Notes: generated by a model from the sequence alone, not told the origin. A stretch of DNA of 64,000 nucleotides from Streptomyces katrae (GCF_002028425.1 NZ_CP020042.1:7291560-7355559), one strand, 5' to 3'; shown: positions 1 to 8,426, counted from the first letter of the stretch. Translations and numbers: made by a program.

Positions 1-192
1 GGCCTCGTCGGACTGCTCGTGACGAACCTGCTGCTCGGCCCGGTCGCCGTCGTCCTCGGCGTCGTCGCCCTGCGTCGGCGCACCCGCAGGCCCGGCCGCG
101 CCCGCCTGGGCATCGCCCTGGGCGTGGCCGACCTGGTCGTCCTCGCCTGCCTCGTCACCGCCGACGGGACGTGGTCGTGGAGCCTCGCCTGA
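1..192 (+). CDS. C-terminal part of a DUF4190-like membrane protein (5' end outside window)
   Basis: The window opens inside this gene: 63 codons are open from base 1 to a TGA. Two hydrophobic stretches (about residues 1-22 and 36-55 of the visible part) are separated by a basic turn reading RRRTRRPGRAR. A glycine-rich helix, a basic loop and a second helix is the layout of DUF4190-type small integral membrane proteins common in Streptomyces; no biochemical role is known for them. The start, any N-terminal proline-rich tail and the upstream neighbours lie outside the window, so the family call rests on the tail alone. Confidence 0.6.
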   Translation, partial: GLVGLLVTNLLLGPVAVVLGVVALRRRTRRPGRARLGIALGVADLVVLACLVTADGTWSWSLA

Positions 193-307
193 CCGTGCCG
201 GTGCGCGGGGCATACGCTCGGGAACGCGGCGGGCCCCGCGGACGTCGGACGTTGCAGGGAGCGATCTCTTTGTAGACACTTCACTACCGGGTGAGGAGGA
301 GGAGCCG

Positions 308-1042
308 ATGAGCGCGGCCCACGAGGCACGGCCATGGCCGGACGAAGTCAGCGTCGACAACGCGAGGACGACGCTGCTGCAGCTCCTCGCCCGGGCGGGG
401 GTCCCCTCCGGTGACGCGCGCCAGCTGATCGGGCTCGTCGAGGCGGGCGCCCTGGCTCTCGCGCACGCGGAACTCGACGGCGCCGGCCGGACCGTCCCGG
501 GGGACAAGGGCGAGGAGTACCGGTCGGGCTGGCTCGACGGCGCCGAGGCCCTGCTGGAGGAGCTCGGCGCCGTGGCCGAGCGCACCCTGGCGGGGGTCAC
601 GGGACCGGAGGGGGACCAGGGCGGGGCCGGTGGGCACCCCCGGGCCCGGCGGATGGAAGTGGAGCGGGCCAAGGTCGCGCTCACCCCCCTCTACCTGTCG
701 TTCACCCCGGCTTCGGAGCTGGACCCGGAGGTGACCGAAGAAGTGCTCGTCGCCGTCCTCGGGACGATGAGCCCCCGGGAGCGGGCCGGCTACGCCGGAC
801 GGCTGACGGAGTTCGCCGCGCTCCACCGCAGCCGGCTCGAGCGGCTGTTCGCGGCGTACGGACCCGACAGCGCCACCGTGGTGCACGGCCGCTACTCCCT
901 CCTCCACTCGGTGACGAGCATCGCCGTGCTGGAACGGCTGATCGCCTCCCCCGGGGCGCTGCGGGAGCAGTGGGAGGCCGCGGAGCTGCCGCCGGCGTGG
1001 CTCGACGGACTGACGACCGCCTGGACCGCCGCCCCGGCCTGA
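308..1042 (+). CDS. hypothetical protein, 244 aa
   Basis: I do not recognise a named family. The ATG follows a strong GAGGAGGAGGAG ribosome site by a few bases, so the start is well supported. The protein is soluble, acidic and alanine/leucine rich, with no signal peptide or membrane helix. It looks two-part: residues 1-98 and 120-244 are helical in character and are joined by a Gly/Pro/Arg linker (about residues 99-118). It stands alone on the plus strand, convergent with the DUF2267 genes that follow. No catalytic motif is visible. Translation is clean throughout and codon use matches the neighbours, so it is probably a real chromosomal gene. Confidence 0.75.
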   Translation: MSAAHEARPWPDEVSVDNARTTLLQLLARAGVPSGDARQLIGLVEAGALALAHAELDGAGRTVPGDKGEEYRSGWLDGAEALLEELGAVAERTLAGVTGPEGDQGGAGGHPRARRMEVERAKVALTPLYLSFTPASELDPEVTEEVLVAVLGTMSPRERAGYAGRLTEFAALHRSRLERLFAAYGPDSATVVHGRYSLLHSVTSIAVLERLIASPGALREQWEAAELPPAWLDGLTTAWTAAPA

Positions 1043-1070
1043 GCCTCACAGCCGGCTCGTCCCTCTCCGG

Positions 1071-1508
1071 TCACCCTGGCCGGACGGCGAGTTCGGCCTG
1101 TCCGAAGAGCAGGGCGTATCCGCTGGGGAGGGTGCGCAGGATGCGCGTGAGGAGGTCGGGGCCGGCGATGCGGGCCACGACGGCGAGGACGGCACCGGTG
1201 TCCCAGCGGGCGACGGCCTGGCTGGTGCCGGTGCGGGAGGCCAGGTCTTTGACGAAGCCCCAGCCGGTGAGGGTGTCGAAGGCGGGGACCTGGGTGGTCA
1301 GGGTGAGGGCGGCCTCGGCGGGGAGCCGGGCGGCGAGGTCGACGCGTTCGTCCCCGGTCAGTCGTCGGCCGAGCCCGGCCAGGACGTGGTGGACCGCTTC
1401 GGCCGCGCGCCCGGTGTCGGGGTAGGCGCCCTCGTAACGCACGGCTTCCAGCATCTGCTCGTACGTCATCACCGGCGCGGGCCGGTGGAGTTCGGCCTGG
1501 TCGAACAT
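1071..1508 (-). CDS. DUF2267 domain protein (third gene of the hsp20 unit)
   Basis: The 145-residue protein is a DUF2267 domain: all-helical, with the family's ERVDLAARLP-type segment, a central W-G-F region and a C-terminal LPSGYALLFG. DUF2267 proteins have no known reaction; actinobacterial copies often sit beside stress genes. I chose the ATG at 1508 because the longer reading frame upstream runs into a non-family, arginine-rich stretch. It lies 90 bp downstream of another DUF2267 gene that in turn follows hsp20, all on the minus strand. Co-transcription from the hsp20 promoter, and so heat regulation, is inferred from this order and not shown. The two DUF2267 copies are clear paralogues (both end LPxGYxLLFG). 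Confidence 0.8.
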   Translation of the reverse strand: MFDQAELHRPAPVMTYEQMLEAVRYEGAYPDTGRAAEAVHHVLAGLGRRLTGDERVDLAARLPAEAALTLTTQVPAFDTLTGWGFVKDLASRTGTSQAVARWDTGAVLAVVARIAGPDLLTRILRTLPSGYALLFGQAELAVRPG

Positions 1509-1598
1509 GGTGTCTGGCTCTGCCTTTCGTATCAGCGCCTTCCGGTGGGCAGGGCTTCGGAGCCGCAGGCCCACGGGGCGCGGCGGACGGGGAGGGTG

Positions 1599-1994
1599 TC
1601 AGTCGGAGCGGGGGCGGCCGAAGAGGAGGTCGTAGCCGGGCGGGAGCTGGAGGAGGACGCGTTGCAGCAGTTCCTCGTCCACGGCGTCGGCGACGGTCGA
1701 CAGCACGGCGCTGACGTCCCAGCGGGCGGTGTTCTCGGTGGCCCCGTCGATCCACGCGGCGGTCGCGCGGACGAACCGCCGCGCGTCCAGGGGCTCGTGC
1801 GCGGGCAGGGGGTTGAGCAGGATGAGCGCGTACGTCTCGGGCAGGCGGGCGGCCACCCGCGCCCGGTCCTCCCCGACGAGGTGGGCGCCCAGGAGGGCGA
1901 GGACCACCCGGGCGGCACGGTCGGCCTCCGCGCGGGAGGTGTATGCGCCGCGCTCCTGAATGTGCTCGATGAAGGCGTCCCAGCGCAAGGTCAT
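1599..1994 (-). CDS. DUF2267 domain protein (second gene of the hsp20 unit)
   Basis: The 131-residue protein is a complete DUF2267 domain: the N-terminal WDAFIEHIQERG helix, the VAARLPETYALILL core and the C-terminal QLPPGYDLLFG. The ATG at 1994 follows a GCGGAGGCAC ribosome site at normal spacing. It lies 128 bp downstream of hsp20 on the same strand and 90 bp upstream of its own paralogue. The tandem arrangement behind a small heat-shock gene suggests stress-linked accessory proteins, but the molecular role of DUF2267 is unknown. Confidence 0.85.
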   Translation of the reverse strand: MTLRWDAFIEHIQERGAYTSRAEADRAARVVLALLGAHLVGEDRARVAARLPETYALILLNPLPAHEPLDARRFVRATAAWIDGATENTARWDVSAVLSTVADAVDEELLQRVLLQLPPGYDLLFGRPRSD

Positions 1995-2122
1995 GGCGCG
2001 TGCCTCCGCAGGTGGAGCGTCCTGTAGCGGGTGCGGGCGGCGCCGGGAGGCAGAGGGGGAGGGGGACGTCCCTCCGCCTCCCGGCCGACCGCGGGGTGCC
2101 CTGGGGCGGGCCGCCGGAACGG

Positions 2123-2551
2123 TCAGCTGCTGATCTGCTTGACGCTGCCGTCGCCGATGGCGATCTTGCGCGGCTTGGCGCGCTCGGCGATGGGGATCCG
2201 CAGGGTCAGCACGCCCGCTTCGTAGTCGGCGGAGATGTGCTCGGTGTCCAGGGTGTCGGCCAGGACGATCTGCCGGGAGAAGACCCCGAGCGGCCGCTCG
2301 GAGAGCTCCATCTGGGCCTGCTCCGACTTCGCGGTCGGCCGGCGCTCGGCCTTGACGGTGAGCATGTTCCGCTCGACGTCGATCTCGATCGCGTCCTTGG
2401 CCACGCCCGGGATGTCGAAGGCGATCACATAGGCGTCGCCGTCGCGGTAGGCGTCCATCGGCATCGCCGACGGCCTCGACCACGTACCCGGTCCCATCAT
2501 CTGCTGGGTGAGGCGGTCGAGCTCACGGAAGGGATCGGTGCGCATCAGCAT
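2123..2551 (-). CDS. hsp18: Hsp20/alpha-crystallin small heat-shock protein (Hsp18 type)
   Basis: This is a 142-residue small heat-shock chaperone, an ATP-independent holdase that binds unfolding proteins in the cytoplasm. The N-terminus has the usual DPFRELDRLTQQM segment. The alpha-crystallin domain spans about residues 30-125, with FDIPGVAKDAIEIDV, LTVKAERRP and the GVLTLRIPI signature near the C-terminus; family length is about 140-150. The ATG at 2551 (MLMRTDPF) is preceded by AGGAGG at ideal spacing, so a 17-residue upstream extension is rejected. A RheA operator lies 62 bp upstream and rheA diverges from it, so heat-inducible repression by RheA is the expected control. Two DUF2267 genes follow downstream. 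Confidence 0.95.
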   Translation of the reverse strand: MLMRTDPFRELDRLTQQMMGPGTWSRPSAMPMDAYRDGDAYVIAFDIPGVAKDAIEIDVERNMLTVKAERRPTAKSEQAQMELSERPLGVFSRQIVLADTLDTEHISADYEAGVLTLRIPIAERAKPRKIAIGDGSVKQISS

Positions 2552-2612
2552 GGGAACCTCCTGATGTGTCTGCAAAGGGTGCCAGTGCGCTTCAGGTACC
2601 ACTATTGTAACA

Positions 2613-2631
2613 TGTCATCGAAACGATGACA
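2613..2631. promoter_or_regulatory. RheA operator between hsp18 and rheA
   Basis: The 19-base sequence TGTCATCGAAACGATGACA is a perfect inverted repeat with 8-bp arms and a 3-base centre. It contains exactly the TGTCATC-N5-GATGACA element known as the binding site of RheA, the thermosensing repressor of hsp18 in Streptomyces albus. It lies between the divergent hsp18 and rheA starts, where it could silence both genes. Confidence 0.92.
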
Positions 2632-2709
2632 ACCCGATCTGGCATCCAATGGATGACGCGTCGGACTGCCCGGCGGTCATCACCAGGTCCCACAACCTCC
2701 GGAGGCGCC

Positions 2710-3399
2710 GTGCTCCCGCCCCCTGCATCCGACGAGGCCAGGCCGCCCGGCCCGCCCTCTTCCTTCTTCGCGGCCGCGGCGGCGCTCGGCGCGATAGACC
2801 GGGCCATGGCAGGCGCCCACGCGCACGACGCGGACGTGCCGGCCGACCCGGCGGCCGCCCTCGCCGCGCTCCTCCTGCTGCGCGAGGTCCGCGAACGGCT
2901 CGCGGGCTGGGAGTCCGGCCTGATCGAGACCGCCCGGGACGCCGGCGCCAGCTGGGCCGACCTCGCCGGCCCGCTCGGCGTCGCCAGCCGCCAGGCCGCC
3001 GAACGCCGCTACCTCCGGCTGCGGCCCGGCGCCGCCGGCAGCACCGGCGAACAGCGCGTGCAGGCCACCCGAGACTCCCGTGCCGCCCAGCGCACCGTCG
3101 ACGCCTGGGCCCGCGACCACGCCGCCGACCTGCGCCAGCTCGCCGGCCAGGTCACCGCGCTGGCCGACCTCGCGGCCCCGGGCTCGCCCGGGCGCGCCTC
3201 GCTCGGAGAGGTCCGCGAAGCGCTCTCGGGCAGCGACCCGGCCGACCTGCTCGGCCCGCTGGCCGCCGCCGGACCGCACGTCCGCCCCGACGACCCCGCC
3301 CTCGCGGACCGGATCGACGTCCTGGTGCGCAAGACCGACGGGCTGCGCCGCAGCAGCGACCGCCGCCGCAACCCCGCTTCAGGCGCCGACGGCCCCTGA
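2710..3399 (+). CDS. rheA: RheA-type repressor of hsp18
   Basis: The gene diverges from hsp18 across the RheA operator, and the product has the character of the Streptomyces Hsp18 regulator family. The alanine-rich, helical protein has a candidate DNA-binding segment at about residues 85-110 (ASWADLAGPLGVASRQAAER, a helix-turn-helix-like stretch ending in basic residues) followed by a second helical half. RheA senses heat directly through a reversible conformational change and needs no partner. I chose the GTG at 2710 because GGAGG sits 4 bases upstream. The longer frame from the ATG at 2626 would begin inside the operator and adds a non-family peptide. The product from GTG is 229 aa. Confidence 0.82.
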   Translation: MLPPPASDEARPPGPPSSFFAAAAALGAIDRAMAGAHAHDADVPADPAAALAALLLLREVRERLAGWESGLIETARDAGASWADLAGPLGVASRQAAERRYLRLRPGAAGSTGEQRVQATRDSRAAQRTVDAWARDHAADLRQLAGQVTALADLAAPGSPGRASLGEVREALSGSDPADLLGPLAAAGPHVRPDDPALADRIDVLVRKTDGLRRSSDRRRNPASGADGP

Positions 3400-3480
3400 A
3401 GCCGGGGCACCCGGGGCACCCGGGGTGGCCGGCCGGCCCCGGGGTGTTGCTCCGCCGGCCCGCCGCGGCCGCACCCTACG

Positions 3481-3999
3481 GTGGGTCCCGTGGCGGAACG
3501 GGTGGCGGACGCGGTGGGTACGGCGACGGTCACGGCGCACCTCAAGGAGCGGCTCTACGCGACGATCACCATGATCTCCGTCGTCATCGGCCTCGCGGGC
3601 ACCGGTCATCCGGACGCCGCCGGTGCCGCGGCCACGGTCGCGACCGCCGCAGTGGGCCTGTGGCTGGCCGCGCTCGTCGCCGACCAGCAGGCCCACCGCG
3701 TCACGCACGGCGCCCTCGCCCGGGGACGGGACCTGCGCGTCATGCTCTTCGTCAGCAGCCCCCTGCTGCTGTCGGCCGTGGGCCCGCTCCTCCTGATCGG
3801 CATCTCGGCACTGGGCGCGATGGAACTGAGGACGGCGCTGTACACGGCGGCCGGGGTCAACGTCGCCACCCTGTTCGGGTGGGGCTGCTACGGCGGCATC
3901 CGGATGGGCGGAGGAACGGCCCTTGCCCTGCTCGCCGGTGTGATCGACGCGGCGATCGGAACGGCCGTCGCGGTGGTCAAGGCCGCCACCGGCCACTGA
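3481..3999 (+). CDS. integral membrane protein, unknown function
   Basis: The 172-residue protein is mostly hydrophobic, with about five predicted membrane segments (near residues 28-42, 47-68, 85-112, 118-138 and 145-168). The N-terminal ~25 residues are charged (ERVADAV, LKERLY) and probably cytoplasmic. Streptomyces genomes carry many such small polytopic proteins; I recognise no transporter signature. Translation could begin at the GTG at 3481 or the in-frame GTG at 3490; neither has a clear ribosome site, so a leaderless message is possible. It converges with the aminopeptidase P gene, only 16 bp separating the two stops. Confidence 0.7.
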   Translation: MGPVAERVADAVGTATVTAHLKERLYATITMISVVIGLAGTGHPDAAGAAATVATAAVGLWLAALVADQQAHRVTHGALARGRDLRVMLFVSSPLLLSAVGPLLLIGISALGAMELRTALYTAAGVNVATLFGWGCYGGIRMGGGTALALLAGVIDAAIGTAVAVVKAATGH

Positions 4000-4015
4000 C
4001 GCCGCCGGCCGCCGG

Positions 4016-5428
4016 TCAGCCCGCCACGCGGGCCATCCACGCCTCGACCTCGTCCGCCGAGCGCGGCAGGCCCGCGGACAGGTTCTCGTGGCCGTCGGCC
4101 GTCACCAGCAGGTCGTCCTCGATCCGGACGCCGATGCCGCGCCACTCCTCGGGCACCGTGAGGTCGTCCGGCTGGAAGTACAGGCCCGGCTCCACGGTGA
4201 GCACCATGCCCGGCTCCAGCACGCCCTCGACGTACTCCTCGGTGCGGGCCTGGGCGCAGTCGTGCACGTCCAGGCCGAGCATGTGGCCGGTGCCGGCCAT
4301 CGTGAAACGGCGCTGCAGACCCAGCTCGTACGCGCGGTCCGCCGGGCCCTCGATGAAGCCCCACTCGACGAGCTTCTCCGCGAGGTACCGCTGCGCCGCC
4401 ACGTGGAAGTCGCGGTACGCGGCCCCCGGCTTCACGGCGGCGAAGCCCGCCTCCTGGGCTTCGTACACCGCCTCGTACACCCTGCGCTGCACGGGCGTGA
4501 ACGTGCCGTCGACGGGCAGGGTGCGGGTGACGTCGGCGGTGTAGAGAGTGTGGGTCTCCACACCGGCGTCCAGCAGGAGCAGGTCGCCGGGACGCACCGG
4601 CCCGTCGTTGTCGGTCCAGTGCATGATCGTGGCGTGCTCGCCCGCGGCGCAGATCGAGCCGTATCCGACGGAGTTGCCCTCCAGCCGTGCCCGGCGGAAG
4701 AAGGTGCCCTCGATCCACCGCTCGGAGGAGGCGACCGCCCGCGAGAGCTCGCCGACGCAGTCGGTGAAGCCGCGCACGGTGGAGTCGACCGCCTTGCGCA
4801 TCTCGCCGATCTCCCAGTCGTCCTTGACGAGGCGGAGCCCGCTCAGCGCCTCCTCCAGCTCGGCGTCGCGCCCGGCGTCGGTGGTGACCGCGGCCTCCAG
4901 GGCCGGGTCGACGCCGCGGACGATGCGCGTGGGCACGTCGGGCGCGGCCGCCAGGTCGCCCACCGCCGTGCGGACGTCGCGACAGGACAGCCCGAGCACG
5001 CGCTCCGACTCGGCGAGGGAGCGCCGGCGGCCCATCCACAGCTCGGCGGTGTAGCCCAGCCAGAACTCGTCGGTGTCCCGGCCGTCGCGCGGCAGCAGGT
5101 AGCAGGAGGCGTCGTGGCCGCCGTCCGGGCGGGGTTCGAGGACGAGCGCGCCGTCGCGGGCCCGGTCCCCGGTCATGTGGACGTAGCCGGAGTACGGGCG
5201 GAACGGGTAGGGGTCGTCGTTCGAGCGGGTCTTGAGGTTGCCGGACGGGACCACCAGCCGCTCGCCGGGGAAGAGCGCGGAGAGGGCGGCGCGGCGCAGG
5301 GCCGCGTACGGGGCCTGCCCGTCGGTCGGGAGGTCGTGCCGTTCGGTGTCCGCCCAGCCCGTCTTCATCAGAGCGGACAGTTCCTCGGAGATCTCCGAGT
5401 AGAGGCCGTTCTTGCGACCGTTCGCCAC
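4016..5428 (-). CDS. pepP: aminopeptidase P family protein (Xaa-Pro aminopeptidase)
   Basis: This cytoplasmic metallopeptidase removes an N-terminal residue preceding proline. The 470-residue product has the aminopeptidase P N-terminal domain (about 1-180, with ALSALFPGERLVVPSGN) and a pita-bread catalytic domain. All five metal ligands are visible: two Asp in LLLLDAGVETHTLYTADVTR, His in GTGHMLGLDVHD, Glu in VLTVEPGLYF and Glu in GVRIEDDLLV. I chose the GTG at 5428 because GAAGG precedes it by 8 bases and the next residues (ANGRKNGLYSEISEEL) match the usual start of Streptomyces homologues; the longer frame adds 50 non-family residues. It diverges from an HTH regulator 148 bp away. Confidence 0.93.
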   Translation of the reverse strand: MANGRKNGLYSEISEELSALMKTGWADTERHDLPTDGQAPYAALRRAALSALFPGERLVVPSGNLKTRSNDDPYPFRPYSGYVHMTGDRARDGALVLEPRPDGGHDASCYLLPRDGRDTDEFWLGYTAELWMGRRRSLAESERVLGLSCRDVRTAVGDLAAAPDVPTRIVRGVDPALEAAVTTDAGRDAELEEALSGLRLVKDDWEIGEMRKAVDSTVRGFTDCVGELSRAVASSERWIEGTFFRRARLEGNSVGYGSICAAGEHATIMHWTDNDGPVRPGDLLLLDAGVETHTLYTADVTRTLPVDGTFTPVQRRVYEAVYEAQEAGFAAVKPGAAYRDFHVAAQRYLAEKLVEWGFIEGPADRAYELGLQRRFTMAGTGHMLGLDVHDCAQARTEEYVEGVLEPGMVLTVEPGLYFQPDDLTVPEEWRGIGVRIEDDLLVTADGHENLSAGLPRSADEVEAWMARVAG

Positions 5429-5576
5429 GTCGTGCACCTTCTTCCGGACGGTTTCGGCTGCCGGGAGCCCCCGGCGATGCCCGGACGGTACTGCGGCGGC
5501 ACGTCCTCCGGAGGCCCTGCCGTGCCAGTGGCACCGATCGGCCACAGCCACCCCCTGGTCGTCGATAATGCGGTGC

Positions 5577-6560
5577 ATGGCGAACGCGAAACTGGACGAG
5601 GCCCTGCGGATGCTGGGGATCGGCCCCGCAGCGGGCCGCGTCTACCGGTCACTCCTGGAACTGGCCCCCGCCCCGCTCGCCGAGCTGCGGCGGGCGGCCG
5701 GGCTGGAGGCCACCGCATTCGCCAGGGCGTACGGGGAGCTGGTGGACGCCGGGCTGGCCGCCGCCGCCGAGGAGGGCGCGGACGTGGCGGCGCCGGTCCC
5801 TCCCGCCGCCGGCCTGGAGATCCTGGCCAGGCGCCGCGCAGCCGAGCTGGAGGCCTCCCGCATCGCCGTGGGCGGCGCATTCGAATCGTTCCGCCGCCGA
5901 CGGCTCACGGCCCGCGACGACAACCTGGTCGAAGTCGTCACCGGTGACGCCGTCGGCCCCAGGCTCCGCCAGGCCTGGGCCAGTGCCCGCGAGCAGATCC
6001 GCCAGCTCGAATCGCCGCCCTACGTCCCGCAGACCGAAGCCCTCGACGACGCGCTGGCGACCCTCGCCCGCGGAGTGACGCAGCGGGTCGTCTACTCGAA
6101 GGCGTCACTGGAGGTGCCCGGGCGGCTGGAGACGGCCATCGAGCCGTGCATCGAGGCGGGCGAGCAGGCCCGGGTGGCGCCGACCGTCCCGGTCAAGCTG
6201 ATGATCATCGACGAGGCGTACGCGCTGGTGTCCCTGTCGATCAGGGAGGCCGACGTGCACAACACGACGCTGGTGGTACAGCCGTGCGGCCTGCTCTCGG
6301 CCCTGGTCGCCCTGTTCGAGCAGACCTGGCAGCAGGCCCTGCCCTTCCACGGCCGCGCCACCCGCCCGGCCGGCCTGCCGCCGGCCGACCGCCGCCTGCT
6401 CCGCCTCCTCGCCGGCGGCGCGGGCGACGAGGTCATCGCCCGCGAACTGGGCATCAGCCGCCGCACCTTCTTCCGCCGCCTGCAGATCCTGATGGCCCGC
6501 CTGGGCGCCGAAAACCGCTTCCAGCTGGCCCTCCAGGCCCAGCGCAACGGCTGGCTGTGA
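5577..6560 (+). CDS. LuxR-type HTH transcriptional regulator with TrmB-like N-terminus
   Basis: The product (327 aa) has a TrmB-like winged helix at residues 1-65, a middle sensory region (about 110-240, containing VKLMIIDEAYALVSL) and a LuxR-type HTH at the C-terminus (about 265-320: DRRLLRLLAGGAGDEVIAR, then ISRRTFFRRLQILMARLGA). This is a large Streptomyces regulator family whose ligands are mostly unknown. The ATG at 5577 has no good ribosome site, and a GATAAT hexamer lies 8-13 bases upstream, so the transcript could be leaderless with that hexamer as its -10 box (inference). It diverges from pepP; no obvious target gene follows in the same direction. Confidence 0.85.
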   Translation: MANAKLDEALRMLGIGPAAGRVYRSLLELAPAPLAELRRAAGLEATAFARAYGELVDAGLAAAAEEGADVAAPVPPAAGLEILARRRAAELEASRIAVGGAFESFRRRRLTARDDNLVEVVTGDAVGPRLRQAWASAREQIRQLESPPYVPQTEALDDALATLARGVTQRVVYSKASLEVPGRLETAIEPCIEAGEQARVAPTVPVKLMIIDEAYALVSLSIREADVHNTTLVVQPCGLLSALVALFEQTWQQALPFHGRATRPAGLPPADRRLLRLLAGGAGDEVIARELGISRRTFFRRLQILMARLGAENRFQLALQAQRNGWL

Positions 6561-6788
6561 CCCACGGGCCGACCCAGGCCTGCCGCGCCCGGCCGGCCGG
6601 ACGTTCCCGGGAAGGCCGCAGCACCCGGACGGCCCGTCCGGATACAGGCGCGCGGCCGGAGGCGCACGCCCCGTCGACGCCCCGGTGCGCCGAGAGGAAG
6701 ACATGGCCGCCGGCAGCCAACGCCCCTACCGTCCCGGTAGCCGGGGTACGGACACGCGCCCCGGAGGGACGCGACGCGAGGGGGGCCG

Positions 6789-8027
6789 GTGTACATCCAG
6801 GCACGACGGAACAAGGCGTTCGAACGGCGGCACACATGGCACCTGTTCCTGGTGGCAGCGCTCGTCGCCACGCTGCTGACCGGCTTCGCCGGCCGGGCGT
6901 CGGCACTGCCGATCGGCACCGTCGGCGACGCCGGCTTCGAGGAGCAGAACAGCCGCGTCATCTCCGCTCCCTGGTCGGGCGAGGGCCCGGACTACAAAGG
7001 CATCGACATCGATCTCGGCTACCAGAAAACCGGCCGGAAGAACGCGTTCATCCGTACCTCGAGCCGTAACTGGAACGCCGTCACACAGAGGGTTTCCGTC
7101 AAACCCCAGACCGTGTACTACCTCGAAGGCTGGGTGCGCACCTCCGGGAACTACACCACCGGCTACTTCGGAGCCCGAGGAACGAACGGCCGCACGATCG
7201 TCCAGAAGAACTACGGAAAGGTCATCAGCAACGGCGCCTACCAGTTCCTGCGCATGGCCTTCAACTCCGGCACCAACACCTCCGTCACGCTCTACGCGGG
7301 CTACAACGCCCCCGGCACCGACTCCTGGGTCCAGATCGACGACATCTCCCTGGCGGACAGCCCGTACAGCAACTGGGCCGGCTACCTGGTACCCAGCAGC
7401 CCGGTCAACGCCGCGCCGCGCGCCGTGACCGCGGTGTGGACCGAACCCGCCTTCAGCTGCCGTCAGGAGAACCCCGACAACCAGCTCAGCGTCTGGGTGG
7501 GTCTCGACGGGTTCGACGCAAGCTCCACGGAAAGCCTGGTCCAGGTCGGCGTCCACGCCACCTGCCTGGGCGACCTCTACCCCGAGCACCGGGCGTTCTG
7601 GGAGGTCGTCAACGCGGGCGTCGACACGCGCGAACAGCCCGTCCCCATGCTCGTGCAGGCGGGAGACCGGATGTCGGCTTCAGTGGTCCGCAGCACCGCA
7701 GACCCCGCCGACTACATCCTCACCCTCGACAACCTCTCACGCCCAGGGCAACGCCAGACCCTGACCAAGAAGGCTCCTGCGGCCCGTTCGGAGAGCGCCG
7801 AGGTCGTCGTCGAGCGTCCGCACGTCTTCACGCTCGGTTCGACCTGGCCGCCGGCCGTCAACGTTCCGTTCTCCTACGTCACCGTCGACGGCGCGCCGCT
7901 GTCCGCCTACGACGCGCTTCCCCTTCAAGCACGCCAAAACGACACCGGGACCGTGTACAGCCCCTCGCCGGCCACCACGGACAGCGGCGGCTACAGCAAC
8001 TTCACCCTCACCTCCCACCAGGGATGA
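6789..8027 (+). CDS. secreted G1-family (eqolisin) glutamic endopeptidase with N-terminal carbohydrate-binding-like domain
   Basis: The 412-residue precursor has a secretion signal (about residues 1-39: basic start, hydrophobic core LFLVAALVATLLTG, A-S-A cleavage region). Residues 45-190 form a jelly-roll domain resembling family 4/9 carbohydrate-binding modules (DAGFEEQNS at the start, VQIDDISL at the end). Residues 195-400 carry the G1 fold: NWAGYLV, AVTAVWTEPAFSC, LSVWVGLDG, then Gln252 in SLVQVGV and Glu272 in AFWEVV. Gln and Glu at these motifs form the catalytic dyad of glutamic peptidases, which are best known from fungi. The GTG start follows GAGGGGGGCC. It stands alone and is probably active outside the cell on protein at acid pH; the pH preference is known for the family, not seen here. 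Confidence 0.86.
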   Translation: MYIQARRNKAFERRHTWHLFLVAALVATLLTGFAGRASALPIGTVGDAGFEEQNSRVISAPWSGEGPDYKGIDIDLGYQKTGRKNAFIRTSSRNWNAVTQRVSVKPQTVYYLEGWVRTSGNYTTGYFGARGTNGRTIVQKNYGKVISNGAYQFLRMAFNSGTNTSVTLYAGYNAPGTDSWVQIDDISLADSPYSNWAGYLVPSSPVNAAPRAVTAVWTEPAFSCRQENPDNQLSVWVGLDGFDASSTESLVQVGVHATCLGDLYPEHRAFWEVVNAGVDTREQPVPMLVQAGDRMSASVVRSTADPADYILTLDNLSRPGQRQTLTKKAPAARSESAEVVVERPHVFTLGSTWPPAVNVPFSYVTVDGAPLSAYDALPLQARQNDTGTVYSPSPATTDSGGYSNFTLTSHQG

Positions 8028-8074
8028 CACGCCGCCCCGGGCCTGAACGCCGCCGGTGTCTGCGGGGATCCGTG

Positions 8075-8266
8075 TCAGCGGGCGTGGTGCCGAAAGCCCC
8101 GCTGGTGGGGGAGGTCCGTCAGGCTGCGCGCACGGGCACGGCCGCCGGTGACCCGGCGGCGTCGGTTCGGGGAGGGATTTCGCCGCGCCGGGGCGCTGGG
8201 GGCCAGGGCCAGCAGGGCGACGAGGGTGAGGGCGGCGACGAGAATGAGCACGGTGACGAGGGCCAT
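8075..8266 (-). CDS. small single-helix membrane protein, 63 aa
   Basis: An ATG at 8266 preceded by GGAAGGAAGGGAAC opens a 63-residue frame. The N-terminal ~22 residues (ALVTVLILVAALTLVALLAL) form one membrane helix, followed by a basic, arginine-rich tail (RRNPSPNRRRR, RARSL, GFRHHAR). The pattern is of a membrane-anchored basic peptide. No family is recognised. It converges with the G1 peptidase gene (48 bp apart) and lies downstream of the broken MFS gene on the same strand. Confidence 0.6.
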   Translation of the reverse strand: MALVTVLILVAALTLVALLALAPSAPARRNPSPNRRRRVTGGRARARSLTDLPHQRGFRHHAR

Positions 8267-8426
8267 GTTCCCTTCCTTCCGTCGATTCTGACTTCCTGTC
8301 ACCACGTGTTGTTGCCGCATCACCCTCCGTTAAACACGCTGAGTGACTCCTGTGCACGGGGCTCCCTCGTTCCCCGGCCACCCCCGGGGCAACGAGGGCC
8401 GGGGGAGGGGGCAGCCGCAGCCGCCA

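Noticed and set aside
2626..2709. ATG at 2626 as start of rheA
   Set aside because: It lies inside the RheA operator and adds a non-family peptide; the GTG at 2710 has a GGAGG site.
3416..3446. GC-rich CCCGGGG repeats after rheA as a terminator
   Set aside because: The arms can pair in several alternative registers and no single stem is convincing.
2649..4544. Very long plus-strand open frame covering rheA and its neighbour
   Set aside because: It is Arg/Pro-rich throughout and overlaps rheA and the membrane protein gene, which have family motifs, ribosome sites and normal composition.
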